This document shows, in pieces, positions 54,974 through 63,947 of a DNA stretch of 64,000 bases (positions are counted from its first letter, which is position 1; the number at the start of each line of letters is the position of its first letter). The position numbers and the translations under genes are program-made. Below the pieces are notes generated by a model. The model was not told where the DNA came from, made no database searches, and saw only the letters and a list, made by a program, of their open reading frames with translations. The stretch covers positions 45,705 through 109,704 of the forward strand of contig JAFIFE010000016.1 in the NCBI GenBank assembly GCA_020832185.1. The letters are read 5' to 3'. The stretch comes from Alkalibacterium sp. GTDB lineage: Bacteria; Bacillota; Bacilli; Lactobacillales; Carnobacteriaceae_A.

Positions 54974-55987
54974 TCAGCTCACAGTTACTGCCATATCTCC
55001 AGTCTTAATCACTTTTGCAGTATAAAGCAACTTATTGATTCCGTAAGTAATCAAGATCGGGAGAACGGCTCCACATAATAAGTATACCCCAAATACGCCA
55101 AAACCTGAATTGTTAATTACCCATAAAGGCGCCACTCCCGCTGCGAAACCGACCCCTCCCATTTCAGGGATTGTCTCAAACCCGAATACCATCGTGGCTA
55201 TTGGTCCACATACAGCAGAGGCTATAGTCGGGCCCACGAGGATCATTGGATTATTGATAATGTTAGGCAACTGAACTTTAGGTGTACACAGACCCTGGGC
55301 AACGTATCCACCTAGATCATTTTCTTTGAAGGACAGAATCGAAAATGCAAAATACTGAGCAGTTGTTCCAATCAGCATCGCCCCATTGACCATTGGACTC
55401 ATTGACAGGGCGATAGATAATGCCGCAGAGGACAGCGGGGACATTAAAAACAGTCCGAACATTGCTGCCATAACAGACGAGCCGATAACCGGGCTTCCCG
55501 CTACTGCTCCAGAAATTCCTTCACTGACAACCAGAAGAATCGGTGTGATGATTTGAGCCAGTCCCACACCGGCAAGTCCTCCGCCCAATAGAGACAAGGT
55601 GGGAATGGTCATCATATCAAGCGGTGAGGACCCTGTTACTTTCTTCCCGATCCATGTCGCTATTGTTCCGGCAATCAGCGCACCGATCGGATCCCCACCA
55701 ACAAGGGTATATCCAGCCTCTGTCAACTGGACTGCTCCTCCTCCGATGGTTGAAGATGCCATTGCGGCAAACAACGTCAACGTATTTGCTTTCATATTAT
55801 ACGCAATACCAGCCCCTAGTGCAGGTGCTAAAAGAACACGTGTGACACCACCAATCGTGACAAGAATTGGGAGCCCCACCATATCTCCGATTGTTCCAAA
55901 TAGAAATCCGATACCAATTGTTACGAAAATCGCATTCGCAACTCCCGATGACACTTTAAGTACATTTCTTTTGACGTATTCTCTCAT
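54974..55987 (-). CDS. PTS_EIIC_2-type membrane protein, lone
   Basis: The 337 residues have about nine hydrophobic segments with repeated Gly-Gly motifs (TLTLFAAMASSTIGGGAVQL, DPIGALIAGTIATW, LSLLGGGLAGVGLAQIITP). It matches the PfoR-like PTS EIIC_2 group. No EIIA, EIIB or sugar gene is nearby, so classic sugar phosphorylation is doubtful. Its pairing with ilvE behind an amino-acid-type attenuator suggests transport of a related compound (inference). Confidence 0.75.
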   Translation of the reverse strand: MREYVKRNVLKVSSGVANAIFVTIGIGFLFGTIGDMVGLPILVTIGGVTRVLLAPALGAGIAYNMKANTLTLFAAMASSTIGGGAVQLTEAGYTLVGGDPIGALIAGTIATWIGKKVTGSSPLDMMTIPTLSLLGGGLAGVGLAQIITPILLVVSEGISGAVAGSPVIGSSVMAAMFGLFLMSPLSSAALSIALSMSPMVNGAMLIGTTAQYFAFSILSFKENDLGGYVAQGLCTPKVQLPNIINNPMILVGPTIASAVCGPIATMVFGFETIPEMGGVGFAAGVAPLWVINNSGFGVFGVYLLCGAVLPILITYGINKLLYTAKVIKTGDMAVTVS

Positions 55988-56074
55988 TACAATGACTCCC
56001 CTTTTTGTTTTTTCTACATAGCAACGTGTTCCTCATTTTATGAAGACCCGCGCTTGATCACTTCCCTATTACAT

Positions 56075-56109
56075 AAAAAAGCCAGTCTACTTAAGTAAGT
56101 AGGCTGGCT
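56075..56109 (-). terminator. Attenuator terminator upstream of the EIIC gene
   Basis: AGCCAGTCTACTT (56080-56092) / AAGTAGGCTGGCT (56097-56109) with a 4-nt loop and six A/T in the tail. It lies between the leader peptide and EIIC, inside the transcript that starts near 56313. The segment TAGCCAG at the leader stop repeats one arm and could pair with the other, giving an alternative fold. Confidence 0.8.
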
Positions 56110-56183
56110 GCTATGTGCATTACCTGAGCCCACTTTCTAATGTTACAGAAATAGGACTCTATCTTGGAAGATAAGAATCCTGG

Positions 56184-56285
56184 CTAGATAATGAGAATAA
56201 ATACGTTACGCAGTGAGGCAAAAACTGACCACATGTGTTTAGTTGATGTCTGATAATACGTTCGCTTTGCCGGTAATGTCGTCAT
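56184..56285 (-). CDS. Leader peptide of the EIIC-ilvE operon (33 residues)
   Basis: ATG 56285 has a perfect GAGGAGG 7 bases upstream. The peptide starts MTTLPAKRTYYQTSTKHMWS and ends LRNVFILII, with the codons GTA TTT ATT CTC ATT ATC just before the stop. A hairpin (AGGA.TCT..ATCTT / AAGATAGAGTCCT, near 56155-56183) and then a terminator follow. This is the layout of ribosome-mediated attenuation: stalling at scarce Ile, Leu or Val codons would favour the non-terminating fold. Downstream ilvE makes this sensible. Function is inferred. Confidence 0.7.
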   Translation of the reverse strand: MTTLPAKRTYYQTSTKHMWSVFASLRNVFILII

Positions 56286-56319
56286 CAGTTTGCCTCCTCG
56301 TCTATGTAGTATGAGGGTA

Positions 56320-56348
56320 ATCTTAACGATACCTAGATTAAAAGTCAA
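56320..56348 (-). promoter_or_regulatory. Promoter of the leader-EIIC-ilvE operon
   Basis: TTGACT (56343-56348) and TAAGAT (56320-56325) are 17 bp apart. The leader ribosome binding site follows about 25 bases later. Confidence 0.8.
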
Positions 56349-56495
56349 CTAGTTTTATTAAAAGATTCTAATCTTAAATCCATTTATCAATGTTACCGTT
56401 TTACTCTATTTTAAACCCGCTTTTTCTTCATCGTTTCGTCTGAGTCTCTTATGTTACAATAGGTAATAAGATAACAGGAAAGAGGAGTGACCCAC

Positions 56496-57290
56496 ATGAC
56501 TATAGGATTTATTGGTTTTGGTAATATGGCTCAGGCCATCGCAAAAGGCTTGCTTGAAAAACAGCTGGTGACACACGATGAGCTGCTATTTTCCAATCAG
56601 TCAGAAGATAAACGTCAACAGTTAATGAACACATTCAATATTAAAGGAACATCTTCTAATCAGGATGTCTGGGACCAGTCAGATATTGTGATTGTTGCGG
56701 TCAAACCTTATCAAATGGATGAGGTGCTTACTGGCCTTGACAAAACTGCTCACCCGTTTGTCATATCTGTTGCTGCAGGTGTAACGAATGCCCAACTGGC
56801 ATCTCATCTTAAGGCGTCTGCTTTTCTGCGTACAATGCCCAACCTGAATTCTCAAGTAGGAGAAGGCATGACAGCCATTGTAGATAATTTGGACGTTGAG
56901 CAGTCAGACCTGGATAAAACTAAAGAGATATTTAAGGCTGTAGGAGAAGTGGTAGAACTGCCCGAGTCTCAACTAGGTGCCTTTATCGCACTGGCAGGAA
57001 GCTCACCCGCATTAGTTTTTATGTTCATAGACACATTAGCCAGAGCCGGCGTAAAATATGGATTAACTAAAGAAAAAGCCACGAAGATTGCAGCTCAGGC
57101 AGTTCTGGGGAGTGGAAAAACGGTTTTAGAAACGGCACACGAGCCCTGGACTTTGATAGACCAAGTCTCCTCTCCAGGTGGAGTAACCGTAGAAGGCATT
57201 TTATCTTTACTGAAAGACGATTTTGCCTCTTCCATTATTCATTCAGTTGATGCTATGGTCGAAAAAAATGAGTCAATGTCCAAAGGATAA
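56496..57290 (+). CDS. proC: Pyrroline-5-carboxylate reductase
   Basis: The start is ATG 56496 with AGAGGAG 8 bases upstream (264 residues); the earlier GTG overlaps that site. The NADP motif GFIGFGNMAQAIAKGL and the C-terminal signature LIDQVSSPGGVTVEGI are clear, as is SVAAGVTNAQLASHL. It reduces pyrroline-5-carboxylate to proline. It is a single gene, divergent from the EIIC operon. TACAAT at 56453-56458 is a possible -10. Confidence 0.94.
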   Translation: MTIGFIGFGNMAQAIAKGLLEKQLVTHDELLFSNQSEDKRQQLMNTFNIKGTSSNQDVWDQSDIVIVAVKPYQMDEVLTGLDKTAHPFVISVAAGVTNAQLASHLKASAFLRTMPNLNSQVGEGMTAIVDNLDVEQSDLDKTKEIFKAVGEVVELPESQLGAFIALAGSSPALVFMFIDTLARAGVKYGLTKEKATKIAAQAVLGSGKTVLETAHEPWTLIDQVSSPGGVTVEGILSLLKDDFASSIIHSVDAMVEKNESMSKG

Positions 57291-57302
57291 GTTGACTCAT
57301 TC

Positions 57303-57352
57303 AAAAAAGGGACAGGCTAGTCATTTCAAAATGACAGCCCGTCCCTTTTTTT
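57303..57352. terminator. Long bidirectional terminator between proC and tadA
   Basis: AAAAAGGGAC.GGCT.GTCATTT pairs with AATGAC.GCC.GTCCCTTTTT in a nearly complete 20-bp stem, with A and T runs on the two sides. The convergent genes end on either side. Confidence 0.9.
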
Positions 57353-57881
57353 AGTCAGAGGGGGTATGATTCACCTGACATGTGCAGGTCTGCTTGAGTT
57401 TAGCCTCTTTCTTTTTGCGCCTCAGTTCTTTAAAGAATGAAACAAGCAACTCTCTACATTCTTCTTCCATCACCCCTGGTTCTACATACGCTTGGTGATT
57501 CAAACGATCATCTTCCAGTAGATTCATCAGAGTGCCTGCTGTCCCTCCTTTTAAATCTTTCGGACCATAATAGACCTCTTCAATACGGGACAGGACTATT
57601 GCCCCGCTGCACATGGCACAGGGTTCAAGAGTCACGAATAGCTGACACCCTTCAAGTCTCCAGTTTTTCAAATGATGATTAGCAGCCTGAATGGCAATCA
57701 TCTCAGCATGGGTCGTTGCATCTCTTGAGGTTTCTCTGAGGTTGTGCCCTCTTCCGATAACCTTATTTTCATGTACAATCACAGCCCCAATAGGTACTTC
57801 TCCTAACAATTCTGCTTTCCTTGCTTCTTTTATGGCTTCTTTCATCCAGTGGGCTTTTTCAGCCTCCGTAAATCGCATCAT
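57351..57881 (-). CDS. tadA: tRNA-specific adenosine deaminase
   Basis: The 176 residues have the zinc site His58-x-Glu60 (THAEM) and Cys88-x2-Cys91 (LEPCAMCSGA), with VPIGAVIV before it, as in TadA. It converts A34 to inosine in tRNA-Arg(ACG). The last 20 residues (KLKQTCTCQVNHTPSD) are a variable tail. The stop codon lies in the terminator edge. Confidence 0.95.
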   Translation of the reverse strand: MMRFTEAEKAHWMKEAIKEARKAELLGEVPIGAVIVHENKVIGRGHNLRETSRDATTHAEMIAIQAANHHLKNWRLEGCQLFVTLEPCAMCSGAIVLSRIEEVYYGPKDLKGGTAGTLMNLLEDDRLNHQAYVEPGVMEEECRELLVSFFKELRRKKKEAKLKQTCTCQVNHTPSD

Positions 57882-57980
57882 GTATTCGCTCCAAAAGTTA
57901 CTTTTTCTACATTATACCTTAGTTTCTCTTTCCATCAAACAATGGTAAAATAAACATACGCTGAGTTAGGAGGAACACGT

Positions 57981-58844
57981 TTGGATTATGTACATTTAAA
58001 AAAACTTTACCCTGAAACAGAACTATCGGACCTTCCATTTTTGCAGAAGGAAACCTTTCGTATTCCATACAAGAATAAATGGATCCATATTCCTAAAGAT
58101 TCACTCACCGAAAACGAGTGGCAACTGCTGTCATTACTCAAGCAGGAAATCGAACCCTCTTCTTTTCCAGTGTCCGATTCCAAGTGGGCGCACTTTATAG
58201 AAGGAAAAAGAGAACTACCTCCTAAAACAACTGAGAATATACGCTTGACCCAATTGTTTCTTGAGAAAATGGATGCCCAGTTTGATTATTCCATCTGGAT
58301 CGATTCTATCAGACAATTATTCGAACCAGTACTGGATGTATTTTTCATCACCAGTGACAGTTGTTTTATCATCCAGGATACAAATGCACCAACCTTCTCT
58401 ACAGAAGAATTAACCGGTATCCTGCAGACGCTGGAGGATGACTTCTCTATAAGGTCACACGCTTATATAGGGCAATTCTGGGCTCCCGATAAACAGCTGA
58501 ACAGCATCTTCAAAGAAGAACAGTCTATTTTCCATCAGGAAGTGACTCATCTTCACAATCAGATTTGTTCTCTACCTGATGTTGCTCTGAGGTACTTCAC
58601 TAAAGATGCTTTATCAAACAGCCTGATTATGAATGAGCTGAAGAATCAGATCGAATCATCTGAAGACTGGCGCGAACTTATCCATTCCTTATGGGAAAGC
58701 CAGGGAAATGTCAGTGTGGCGGCCAAGCACCTGTTCATCCACCGGAACACTTTACAGTATCGGATGGACCGTTTTAACGAAACGACAGGTTTGTCTCTTA
58801 AGAATATGAACGAACTTCTTCTCTGTTATCTTTTGATCATATAA
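57981..58844 (+). CDS. PucR/CdaR-type regulator with C-terminal helix-turn-helix
   Basis: TTG 57981 follows GGAGGAAC; 287 residues. The C-terminal 60 residues (LWESQGNVSVAAKHLFIHRNTLQYRMDRFNETTGLSL) are the HTH_30 domain of PucR/CdaR proteins. The N-terminal 200 residues are not a recognised sensor. It is divergent from tadA with about 100 bases between. Its target is unknown. Confidence 0.8.
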   Translation: MDYVHLKKLYPETELSDLPFLQKETFRIPYKNKWIHIPKDSLTENEWQLLSLLKQEIEPSSFPVSDSKWAHFIEGKRELPPKTTENIRLTQLFLEKMDAQFDYSIWIDSIRQLFEPVLDVFFITSDSCFIIQDTNAPTFSTEELTGILQTLEDDFSIRSHAYIGQFWAPDKQLNSIFKEEQSIFHQEVTHLHNQICSLPDVALRYFTKDALSNSLIMNELKNQIESSEDWRELIHSLWESQGNVSVAAKHLFIHRNTLQYRMDRFNETTGLSLKNMNELLLCYLLII

Positions 58845-58876
58845 AAAAGAGGATCTCCTTATAAGAGATCCTCTTT
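58844..58876. terminator. Bidirectional terminator
   Basis: AAAAAGAGGATCTC / GAGATCCTCTTTTT around a 7-nt loop, starting at the stop codon of the PucR-type gene; it also serves the minus-strand gene at 58895. Confidence 0.9.
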
Positions 58877-58894
58877 TTACTTTGCATAACCCTT

Positions 58895-59245
58895 TTATTT
58901 TCTAGCTTTTTTCAGCGCTTTTTTAGTATCTTTAGATTTATCATGCATAAAATCTTTTAAATCTGAAGTCATATCAGAAAACTTGCCTTCAAGATCACTG
59001 ACCTTGTCGACGGTTCCTAACAATTTGTTTACTTCGTCATCAGACAGTTTATCTACTAAGTTTTTAGCGCTCTTATTGTTGTTGAACTTGTCTCTAACAT
59101 AATACTTAGCTTTCTGTCGGTTCACTGTTGCTTTGGTTTTTGTCTTTGCACTATCAGAAGACGATAAAAAGGCGATTATCCCTACTAAAAAGGCAACTCC
59201 AACTCCAATTAATATACTCTTTTGCGTGTCATCCACTTTGTTCAT
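58895..59245 (-). CDS. Small membrane-anchored, lysine-rich protein
   Basis: ATG 59245 lies 9 bases after AGAGGA (116 residues); the upstream TTG is too close to it. A short head and one membrane helix (SILIGVGVAFLVGIIAFL) are followed by a highly charged helical part (DDEVNKLLGTVDKVSDLEGKFSDMTSDLKDF) and a Lys-rich tail. It resembles YtxH-like stress proteins in layout only. The function is unknown. The 117 bases between it and the manganese catalase hold no gene. Confidence 0.65.
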   Translation of the reverse strand: MNKVDDTQKSILIGVGVAFLVGIIAFLSSSDSAKTKTKATVNRQKAKYYVRDKFNNNKSAKNLVDKLSDDEVNKLLGTVDKVSDLEGKFSDMTSDLKDFMHDKSKDTKKALKKARK

Positions 59246-59371
59246 GTACGTCAATCCTCTCGTATTTGATTTATTATCTTAATAGTACCAAACATAGAGA
59301 GTACACTTCAAAGATTAGCGCTTAACATCAAATGCAGGGGCCCAAAATCTGTGCCTACCTTATTCCCTCAG

Positions 59372-60193
59372 TTAGGGCTTTTCTGGAGGCGTGCTGTGTA
59401 ACTCAGCAGGTGGAGCTTTCAATACCGGCTTATCTGCCATCGCCTCAGGGTGTTTAATGTACTTAAATTTATTCCCGTCAGCTGCTTCATTTCCATCCAC
59501 TACAGCTTTACTGTCTTCTCCTTCAGAAAAATTATACAAGGTATGAGTAACATCAGATACTTCATATTTTTCTGGTACAGAGCCAGGTACCACAATTCCC
59601 TCTTTTGCTTCCAGCTCTTTTATGGCTTGTATCCATTGAAGCTGATGCTGCTTATCTCTTGCGAGCAGGAAGCCAAGCATATCTCTGATCCCTTTATCTT
59701 CGGTCATTTCATATAACCTTGCAACTTGTAAACGCCCCTGTGATTCAGCCGTCACGTTCATACGCATATCGGCTAAAATATTTCCACTAGATACAATATA
59801 ATTGGATGTCCACGGGTTCCCGTTAGAATCTCTAGGTGCCGCACCTAATCCGGAAACAATCGCGTGCTGAGGATTCATGCCTCCCATGACCGCTGCGATT
59901 GCAGGATCAGACTCGACTGCTTTTTCCTGTGCTGAAAGCGGTGCTTTATCAAGTAAACGAGAAATCATAGTGGCTATCATTTCGACGTGACCGATTTCTT
60001 CAGTTGCCGTATCCAGCAGCAGATCTTTATACTTCTCATTCCCTCTAGTATTCCATCCCTGAAACAAGTACATATTCATGACTGACATTTCGCCCCATTG
60101 TCCGCCCAAAATTTCCTGCAGCCTTCTTGCCATTAGTGCATCCGGTTTTTCCGGTGCCGCATGATACTGTAACTCTTTCTTATGACTAAACAT
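59372..60193 (-). CDS. Manganese catalase
   Basis: The 273 residues carry the dimanganese ligands Glu35 (GGQWGEMS), Glu66 and His69 (TEEIGHVEM), Glu150 (VTAESQGR) and His183 (DKQHQLQW), all present. The C-terminal 50 residues are a Pro- and Lys-rich arm. It breaks down hydrogen peroxide without heme, useful in a lactic-type organism that makes H2O2. It has its own ribosome binding site and is a single gene. Confidence 0.95.
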   Translation of the reverse strand: MFSHKKELQYHAAPEKPDALMARRLQEILGGQWGEMSVMNMYLFQGWNTRGNEKYKDLLLDTATEEIGHVEMIATMISRLLDKAPLSAQEKAVESDPAIAAVMGGMNPQHAIVSGLGAAPRDSNGNPWTSNYIVSSGNILADMRMNVTAESQGRLQVARLYEMTEDKGIRDMLGFLLARDKQHQLQWIQAIKELEAKEGIVVPGSVPEKYEVSDVTHTLYNFSEGEDSKAVVDGNEAADGNKFKYIKHPEAMADKPVLKAPPAELHSTPPEKP

Positions 60194-60270
60194 ATTACCA
60201 TCCTTTCATCATTTTAATAACAAATAAACTATAGCAATTTACTTTTGATTTATCTACTGATATGATTTCG

Positions 60271-60313
60271 CAAAAAAAAGAGCATGGAGAACCGTTCATT
60301 CTCCATACTCTTT
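60271..60313 (-). terminator. Terminator of ctsR-clpC
   Basis: AAAGAGCATGGAGA (60277-60290) / TCTCCATACTCTTT (60300-60313), one mismatch, 9-nt loop, and eight T on the minus strand. Confidence 0.9.
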
Positions 60314-60321
60314 ACTGCTAT

Positions 60322-62805
60322 TTAGTTTGTGATCTTCTCTTTTTTATCATTTTCTTCTCGCACTTTAAGCGTGATTTCACCTTTAGAGGCGCCAATGGTG
60401 ACTTTATCTCCAAGGCTGATTTCACCCGACAGCAGTGCTTCACTTAATCGGTCTTCCATTTTATTTTGAATGGCTCGCTTAAGCGGACGCGCACCGTACT
60501 CCGGATCAAATCCTTCGTCAGCTATTACATCCATTGCAGCAGAGGTGATTTTAAGATGAATACCGATTTGTTCCATACGGCTACTGATATTCTTGGTCAA
60601 TAATTTAACGATTTCACGTAATTCGTCTTTTTTAAGTGACTGGAATACAATCGTATCATCCACACGGTTAAGAAACTCAGGTCTGAACGCATTTTTAAGT
60701 TCTTCTCTAATACGTTTTTCCATTGATTCATGATCAAAGCGTTTATCGATTGCTCCGAATCCGACTGATTTCTCATCACGCAGAGCGGTTGCTCCGAGGT
60801 TGGAAGTCATGATCAGGATTGTATTTTTGAAATCCACTTTTCTTCCTTTTCCATCTGTCAGTAGTCCATCATCCAGTACTTGGAGAAGAATGTTAAAGAC
60901 GTCTGGATGTGCTTTTTCAACTTCATCCAGCAAAATAACAGAATAAGGTTTTTGTCTGATTTTTTCTGTCAGTTGTCCCCCTTCATCATATCCAACGTAC
61001 CCTGGAGGTGATCCTACAAGACGACTTGTGCTGTATTTTTCCATAAACTCAGACATGTCGACGCGAACCAGTGCTTCTTCACTGCCGAACATCGCCTCAG
61101 CCAATGCTTTAGCCAACTCAGTCTTTCCTACCCCAGTTGGTCCTAAGAACATGAAAGATCCAATCGGACGATTAGGGTCTTTAAGCCCACTACGTGCACG
61201 TCTGATAGCCTTAGAAACCGCTACAACTGCTTCCTCTTGTCCAACTACTCGTTCATGCAGGACTTTTTCAAGATTTAACAAACGTTCGCTTTCCTTCTGC
61301 TCCATCTGATTAACAGGAATTCCAGTCCATTGTGAAACCACTTCAGCTATGTCAAATTCCGTCACTTCCAGCTGATGTTCGTCAGATTTATTTTCCTGTT
61401 TCACCAGTTTTTCCAGTCGTTTTCTCTGACGCATTTCTTTCTCTCTAATTAAAGCTGCCCGTTCAAAGTCTTGAGACTGTATCGCACGCTCTTTTTTACT
61501 GATCAGTTCTTCCAGCGTTTCGGTAGCCTTAGATAATGGCGTAGGTGAATCACTTTCATCCATTCTAACTTTAGACGCTGATTCATCCATTAAGTCGATC
61601 GCTTTGTCAGGCAACTGTCTGGATGTAATGTAGCGAGTGGATAAATGAACCGCTGCTCTAAGCGCCTCGTCCGTAATTTTCACTCCGTGGTGGGCTTCAT
61701 ACCTTTCTCTTAATCCAAAGAGAATTTCTTCAGCTTCCATCTCAGTTGGCGGATCCACATGGATAGAGGCAAATCGTCTTTCCAACGCTGCATCTTTTTC
61801 AATATGCTTTTGGTATTCATCCAAAGTTGTCGCACCGATTGTCTGTAGCTCTCCACGTGCTAAAGCCGGTTTAAGGATATTTGACGCATCTATTGCCCCT
61901 TCAGCTCCACCAGCACCGATCAGTGTGTGCAGTTCATCAATGAAGAGAATGACCTCGCCATCCTGATAAATCTCATCGATGATTTTTTTCATACGTTCTT
62001 CGAATTCTCCACGGTATTTCGTTCCTGCAACTAAAGAGCCCATATCCAAAGTCATCAATCGTTTGTTCGCCAGTACAGGCGGCACTTCATTTGATACGAT
62101 TTTCTGAGCCAGCCCTTCTGCAATAGCAGTTTTCCCTACTCCAGGATCGCCCACTAAGACTGGGTTGTTTTTTGTACGTCTACTTAGTATTTGAATAATA
62201 CGTCTAACTTCTTTGTTTCTTCCTACTATAGGATCTAATCGATTATCTCGTGCCAGTTGGGTTAAATCTCTAGCGAGAGAGTCCAGAGTCGGTGTGCCAC
62301 CTGCTGCCGTTTGCGGTTTAACTGCACGTCTTCCACCCATCTTGGATTTCGCATTTTTATCTTGAGCACCCAATTTTTTGAGTACCAATTGTCTGGCTTT
62401 AGCCAAGTTGACATCGAGATTGTTTAAAATCTTAGCTGATAGAATTTCTTCATCTCTCAATAATCCGAGTAATAAATGCTCAGTACCCACAAGAGGACGT
62501 TTCATTCGACGCGCTTCATCAGTCGCATATTTGATGATTTGTCTAGCTCTAGGTGAGTATGGCAATATCGCACTTTTAGGAGTCGTTTCATCCGGTCCGT
62601 AACTTGCCAGATGTTCAATTTCCTCTTTTATATCTTCTTCAGAAATCTCCAATTCTCTGAGTGTTTTTCCTGCAATTCCTTCGTCTTCGATAATTAATCC
62701 TAATAACAAATGTTCTGTTCCAACGGATCTGTGGCGGAAAGATTTTGCTTCTTCTTGAGCAATTAATAAGGCTTTTTTGGCTTTGTCAGTAAATAATTCA
62801 TTCAT
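60322..62805 (-). CDS. clpC: ATP-dependent Clp protease ATPase subunit ClpC
   Basis: The 827 residues have two N-terminal Clp repeats (residues 1-145), first AAA with [14 protein letters not shown], a middle UVR-containing coiled coil (about 425-465), and second AAA with [17 protein letters not shown] and the C-terminal D2 small domain. It unfolds substrates for ClpP and, with MecA, controls regulators. It overlaps ctsR by 4 bases. No mcsA or mcsB lies between, so arginine-phosphate tagging is not encoded in this operon. Confidence 0.97.
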   Translation of the reverse strand: MNELFTDKAKKALLIAQEEAKSFRHRSVGTEHLLLGLIIEDEGIAGKTLRELEISEEDIKEEIEHLASYGPDETTPKSAILPYSPRARQIIKYATDEARRMKRPLVGTEHLLLGLLRDEEILSAKILNNLDVNLAKARQLVLKKLGAQDKNAKSKMGGRRAVKPQTAAGGTPTLDSLARDLTQLARDNRLDPIVGRNKEVRRIIQILSRRTKNNPVLVGDPGVGKTAIAEGLAQKIVSNEVPPVLANKRLMTLDMGSLVAGTKYRGEFEERMKKIIDEIYQDGEVILFIDELHTLIGAGGAEGAIDASNILKPALARGELQTIGATTLDEYQKHIEKDAALERRFASIHVDPPTEMEAEEILFGLRERYEAHHGVKITDEALRAAVHLSTRYITSRQLPDKAIDLMDESASKVRMDESDSPTPLSKATETLEELISKKERAIQSQDFERAALIREKEMRQRKRLEKLVKQENKSDEHQLEVTEFDIAEVVSQWTGIPVNQMEQKESERLLNLEKVLHERVVGQEEAVVAVSKAIRRARSGLKDPNRPIGSFMFLGPTGVGKTELAKALAEAMFGSEEALVRVDMSEFMEKYSTSRLVGSPPGYVGYDEGGQLTEKIRQKPYSVILLDEVEKAHPDVFNILLQVLDDGLLTDGKGRKVDFKNTILIMTSNLGATALRDEKSVGFGAIDKRFDHESMEKRIREELKNAFRPEFLNRVDDTIVFQSLKKDELREIVKLLTKNISSRMEQIGIHLKITSAAMDVIADEGFDPEYGARPLKRAIQNKMEDRLSEALLSGEISLGDKVTIGASKGEITLKVREENDKKEKITN

Positions 62806-63293
62806 GAGTTGTCCGCCTTTCGTTTGTTTGGTTCTTCATATTTTAAGTTAGCCAGCATTGTGCGTAATAGATTAGACCTTAATCTATTATCAATGAGACG
62901 TTCTCCTGTATAGAGTGATTTGTCCATTGCAACAAGCATGAGTTTAGCTTCTCTTTTAGTAATAATATCATCTTCATATAATTTATGAACAACGGATCTG
63001 GCATCTTTCTCATTAATGCTCTCCCCAATAATTTCAATCATTGTATTGAGCATATCCATCTCATCCAGAACCTGTACTTTAATTATACGAATATACCCTC
63101 CGCCTCCTCGTTTACTTTCAACAAGGTAACCTTTTTGAATGGTGAAGCGGGTATTTATGACATAGTTGATTTGAGACGGCACACAATCAAATAACTGGGC
63201 AATTTCACTTCTTCTGATTTCTACCTGTTCCTGCTGATGCAATACTTTCTTCAAATATGCTTCAATTATGTCTGTCATGTTCTGATTGTCCAT
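62802..63293 (-). CDS. ctsR: Heat-shock repressor CtsR
   Basis: The 163 residues have a winged helix N-terminus with SEIAQLFDCVPSQINYVINTRFT and the glycine-rich wing SKRGGGGYIRI that reads the operator and senses heat. The C-terminal dimer domain follows. It represses clp genes and its own operon; the operator is visible upstream. Confidence 0.97.
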   Translation of the reverse strand: MDNQNMTDIIEAYLKKVLHQQEQVEIRRSEIAQLFDCVPSQINYVINTRFTIQKGYLVESKRGGGGYIRIIKVQVLDEMDMLNTMIEIIGESINEKDARSVVHKLYEDDIITKREAKLMLVAMDKSLYTGERLIDNRLRSNLLRTMLANLKYEEPNKRKADNS

Positions 63294-63400
63294 ATCGAAT
63301 CACTACTGAAAGTTTAGACTTGAAGTGTATCTAATATGGTTCTATTTTTCAAGTCCTTTCAGTAACCTCCTTTGCTAAAAATATAAGGCATCGATAGTTG

Positions 63401-63430
63401 TTTGACTATTTTTGACTAATAGTAATTATA
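63401..63430 (-). promoter_or_regulatory. ctsR promoter -10 and CtsR operator
   Basis: The minus strand reads AGTCAAAAATAGTCAAA (63401-63417), which fits the CtsR heptad repeat (A/G)GTCAAA-N-AN-(A/G)GTCAAA. A perfect TATAAT (63425-63430) lies just upstream, so the operator covers the transcription start. The -35 (TTTCAT, 16 bp further) is weak. Confidence 0.85.
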
Positions 63431-63482
63431 CCAATAAACATTTAAAATGAAAAGAGAGAAGCAATCAGATATACAGGAAAAA

Positions 63483-63521
63483 CAAAAAAGACGCTTTAGA
63501 TGAACCATCTAAAAGCGACCT
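63483..63521 (-). terminator. Terminator of the rRNA/tRNA transcript
   Basis: CGCTTT.AGATG / CATCTAAAAGCG with six T on the minus strand, about 20 bases after tRNA-Arg. Confidence 0.85.
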
Positions 63522-63542
63522 TTTTAATTAGTTTAATAGTAA

Positions 63543-63616
63543 CGCGCCCTAAAGGATTCGAACCCTCAACCGCCTGATCCGAAGTCAGGTGCTCTATCCA
63601 GTTGAGCTAAGGACGC
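63543..63616 (-). tRNA. tRNA-Arg, anticodon TCG
   Basis: 74 nt without encoded CCA. Acceptor GCGTCCT / AGGGCGC, D arm AGCTCAACTGGATAGAGC, anticodon stem CCTGA / TCAGG around loop CTTCGGA (anticodon TCG, codon CGA), T arm GGTTCGAATCC. Discriminator G. Confidence 0.93.
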
Positions 63617-63642
63617 ATTGATTAAATCAATACATAATAATA

Positions 63643-63715
63643 TGAGCCGTACAGGATTCGAACCTGTGACCCTCTGATTAAAAGTCAGATGCTCTACCAA
63701 CTGAGCTAACGGCTC
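63643..63715 (-). tRNA. tRNA-Lys, anticodon TTT
   Basis: 73 nt. Acceptor GAGCCGT / ACGGCTC, anticodon stem CTGAC region around loop CTTTTAA (anticodon TTT), T arm GGTTCGAATCC, discriminator A. No CCA encoded. Confidence 0.95.
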
Positions 63716-63723
63716 TGAACTTA

Positions 63724-63796
63724 TGGAGGTTAACGGGCTCGAACCGCTGACCCTCTGCTTGTAAGGCAGATGCTCTCCCAACTGAGCTAAACCTCC
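63724..63796 (-). tRNA. tRNA-Val, anticodon TAC
   Basis: 73 nt. Acceptor GGAGGTT / AACCTCC, anticodon stem CTGC / GCAG around loop CTTACAA (anticodon TAC), T arm GGTTCGAGCCC, discriminator A. It follows the 5S rRNA after about 30 bases. Confidence 0.95.
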
Positions 63797-63828
63797 GGGT
63801 GAAATAATTAATTAAACAAAAAAAGAGC

Positions 63829-63947
63829 TGCACGGCAACGTCCTGCTTTCACAAAGGGAAACCCTTCACTATCCTCGGCGCTGGGAAGCTTAACGGCTGT
63901 GTTCGAAATGGGAACAGGTGGATCCTTCCCGCCATCGTCACCGCACA
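63829..63947 (-). rRNA. 5S ribosomal RNA
   Basis: The minus strand contains the conserved blocks CACCTGTTCCCATTTCGAAC and ACAGCCGTTAAGC and ends GGACGTTGCCGTGCA. The ends TGTGCGG (63941-63947) and CCGTGCA (63829-63835) pair as helix I, giving 119 nt. It is the last rRNA of an rrn operon entering from the right. Confidence 0.95.

Noticed and set aside
63566..63781. 71-residue ORF across the tRNA genes
   Set aside because: It is a translation of three tRNA genes and has no coding support.
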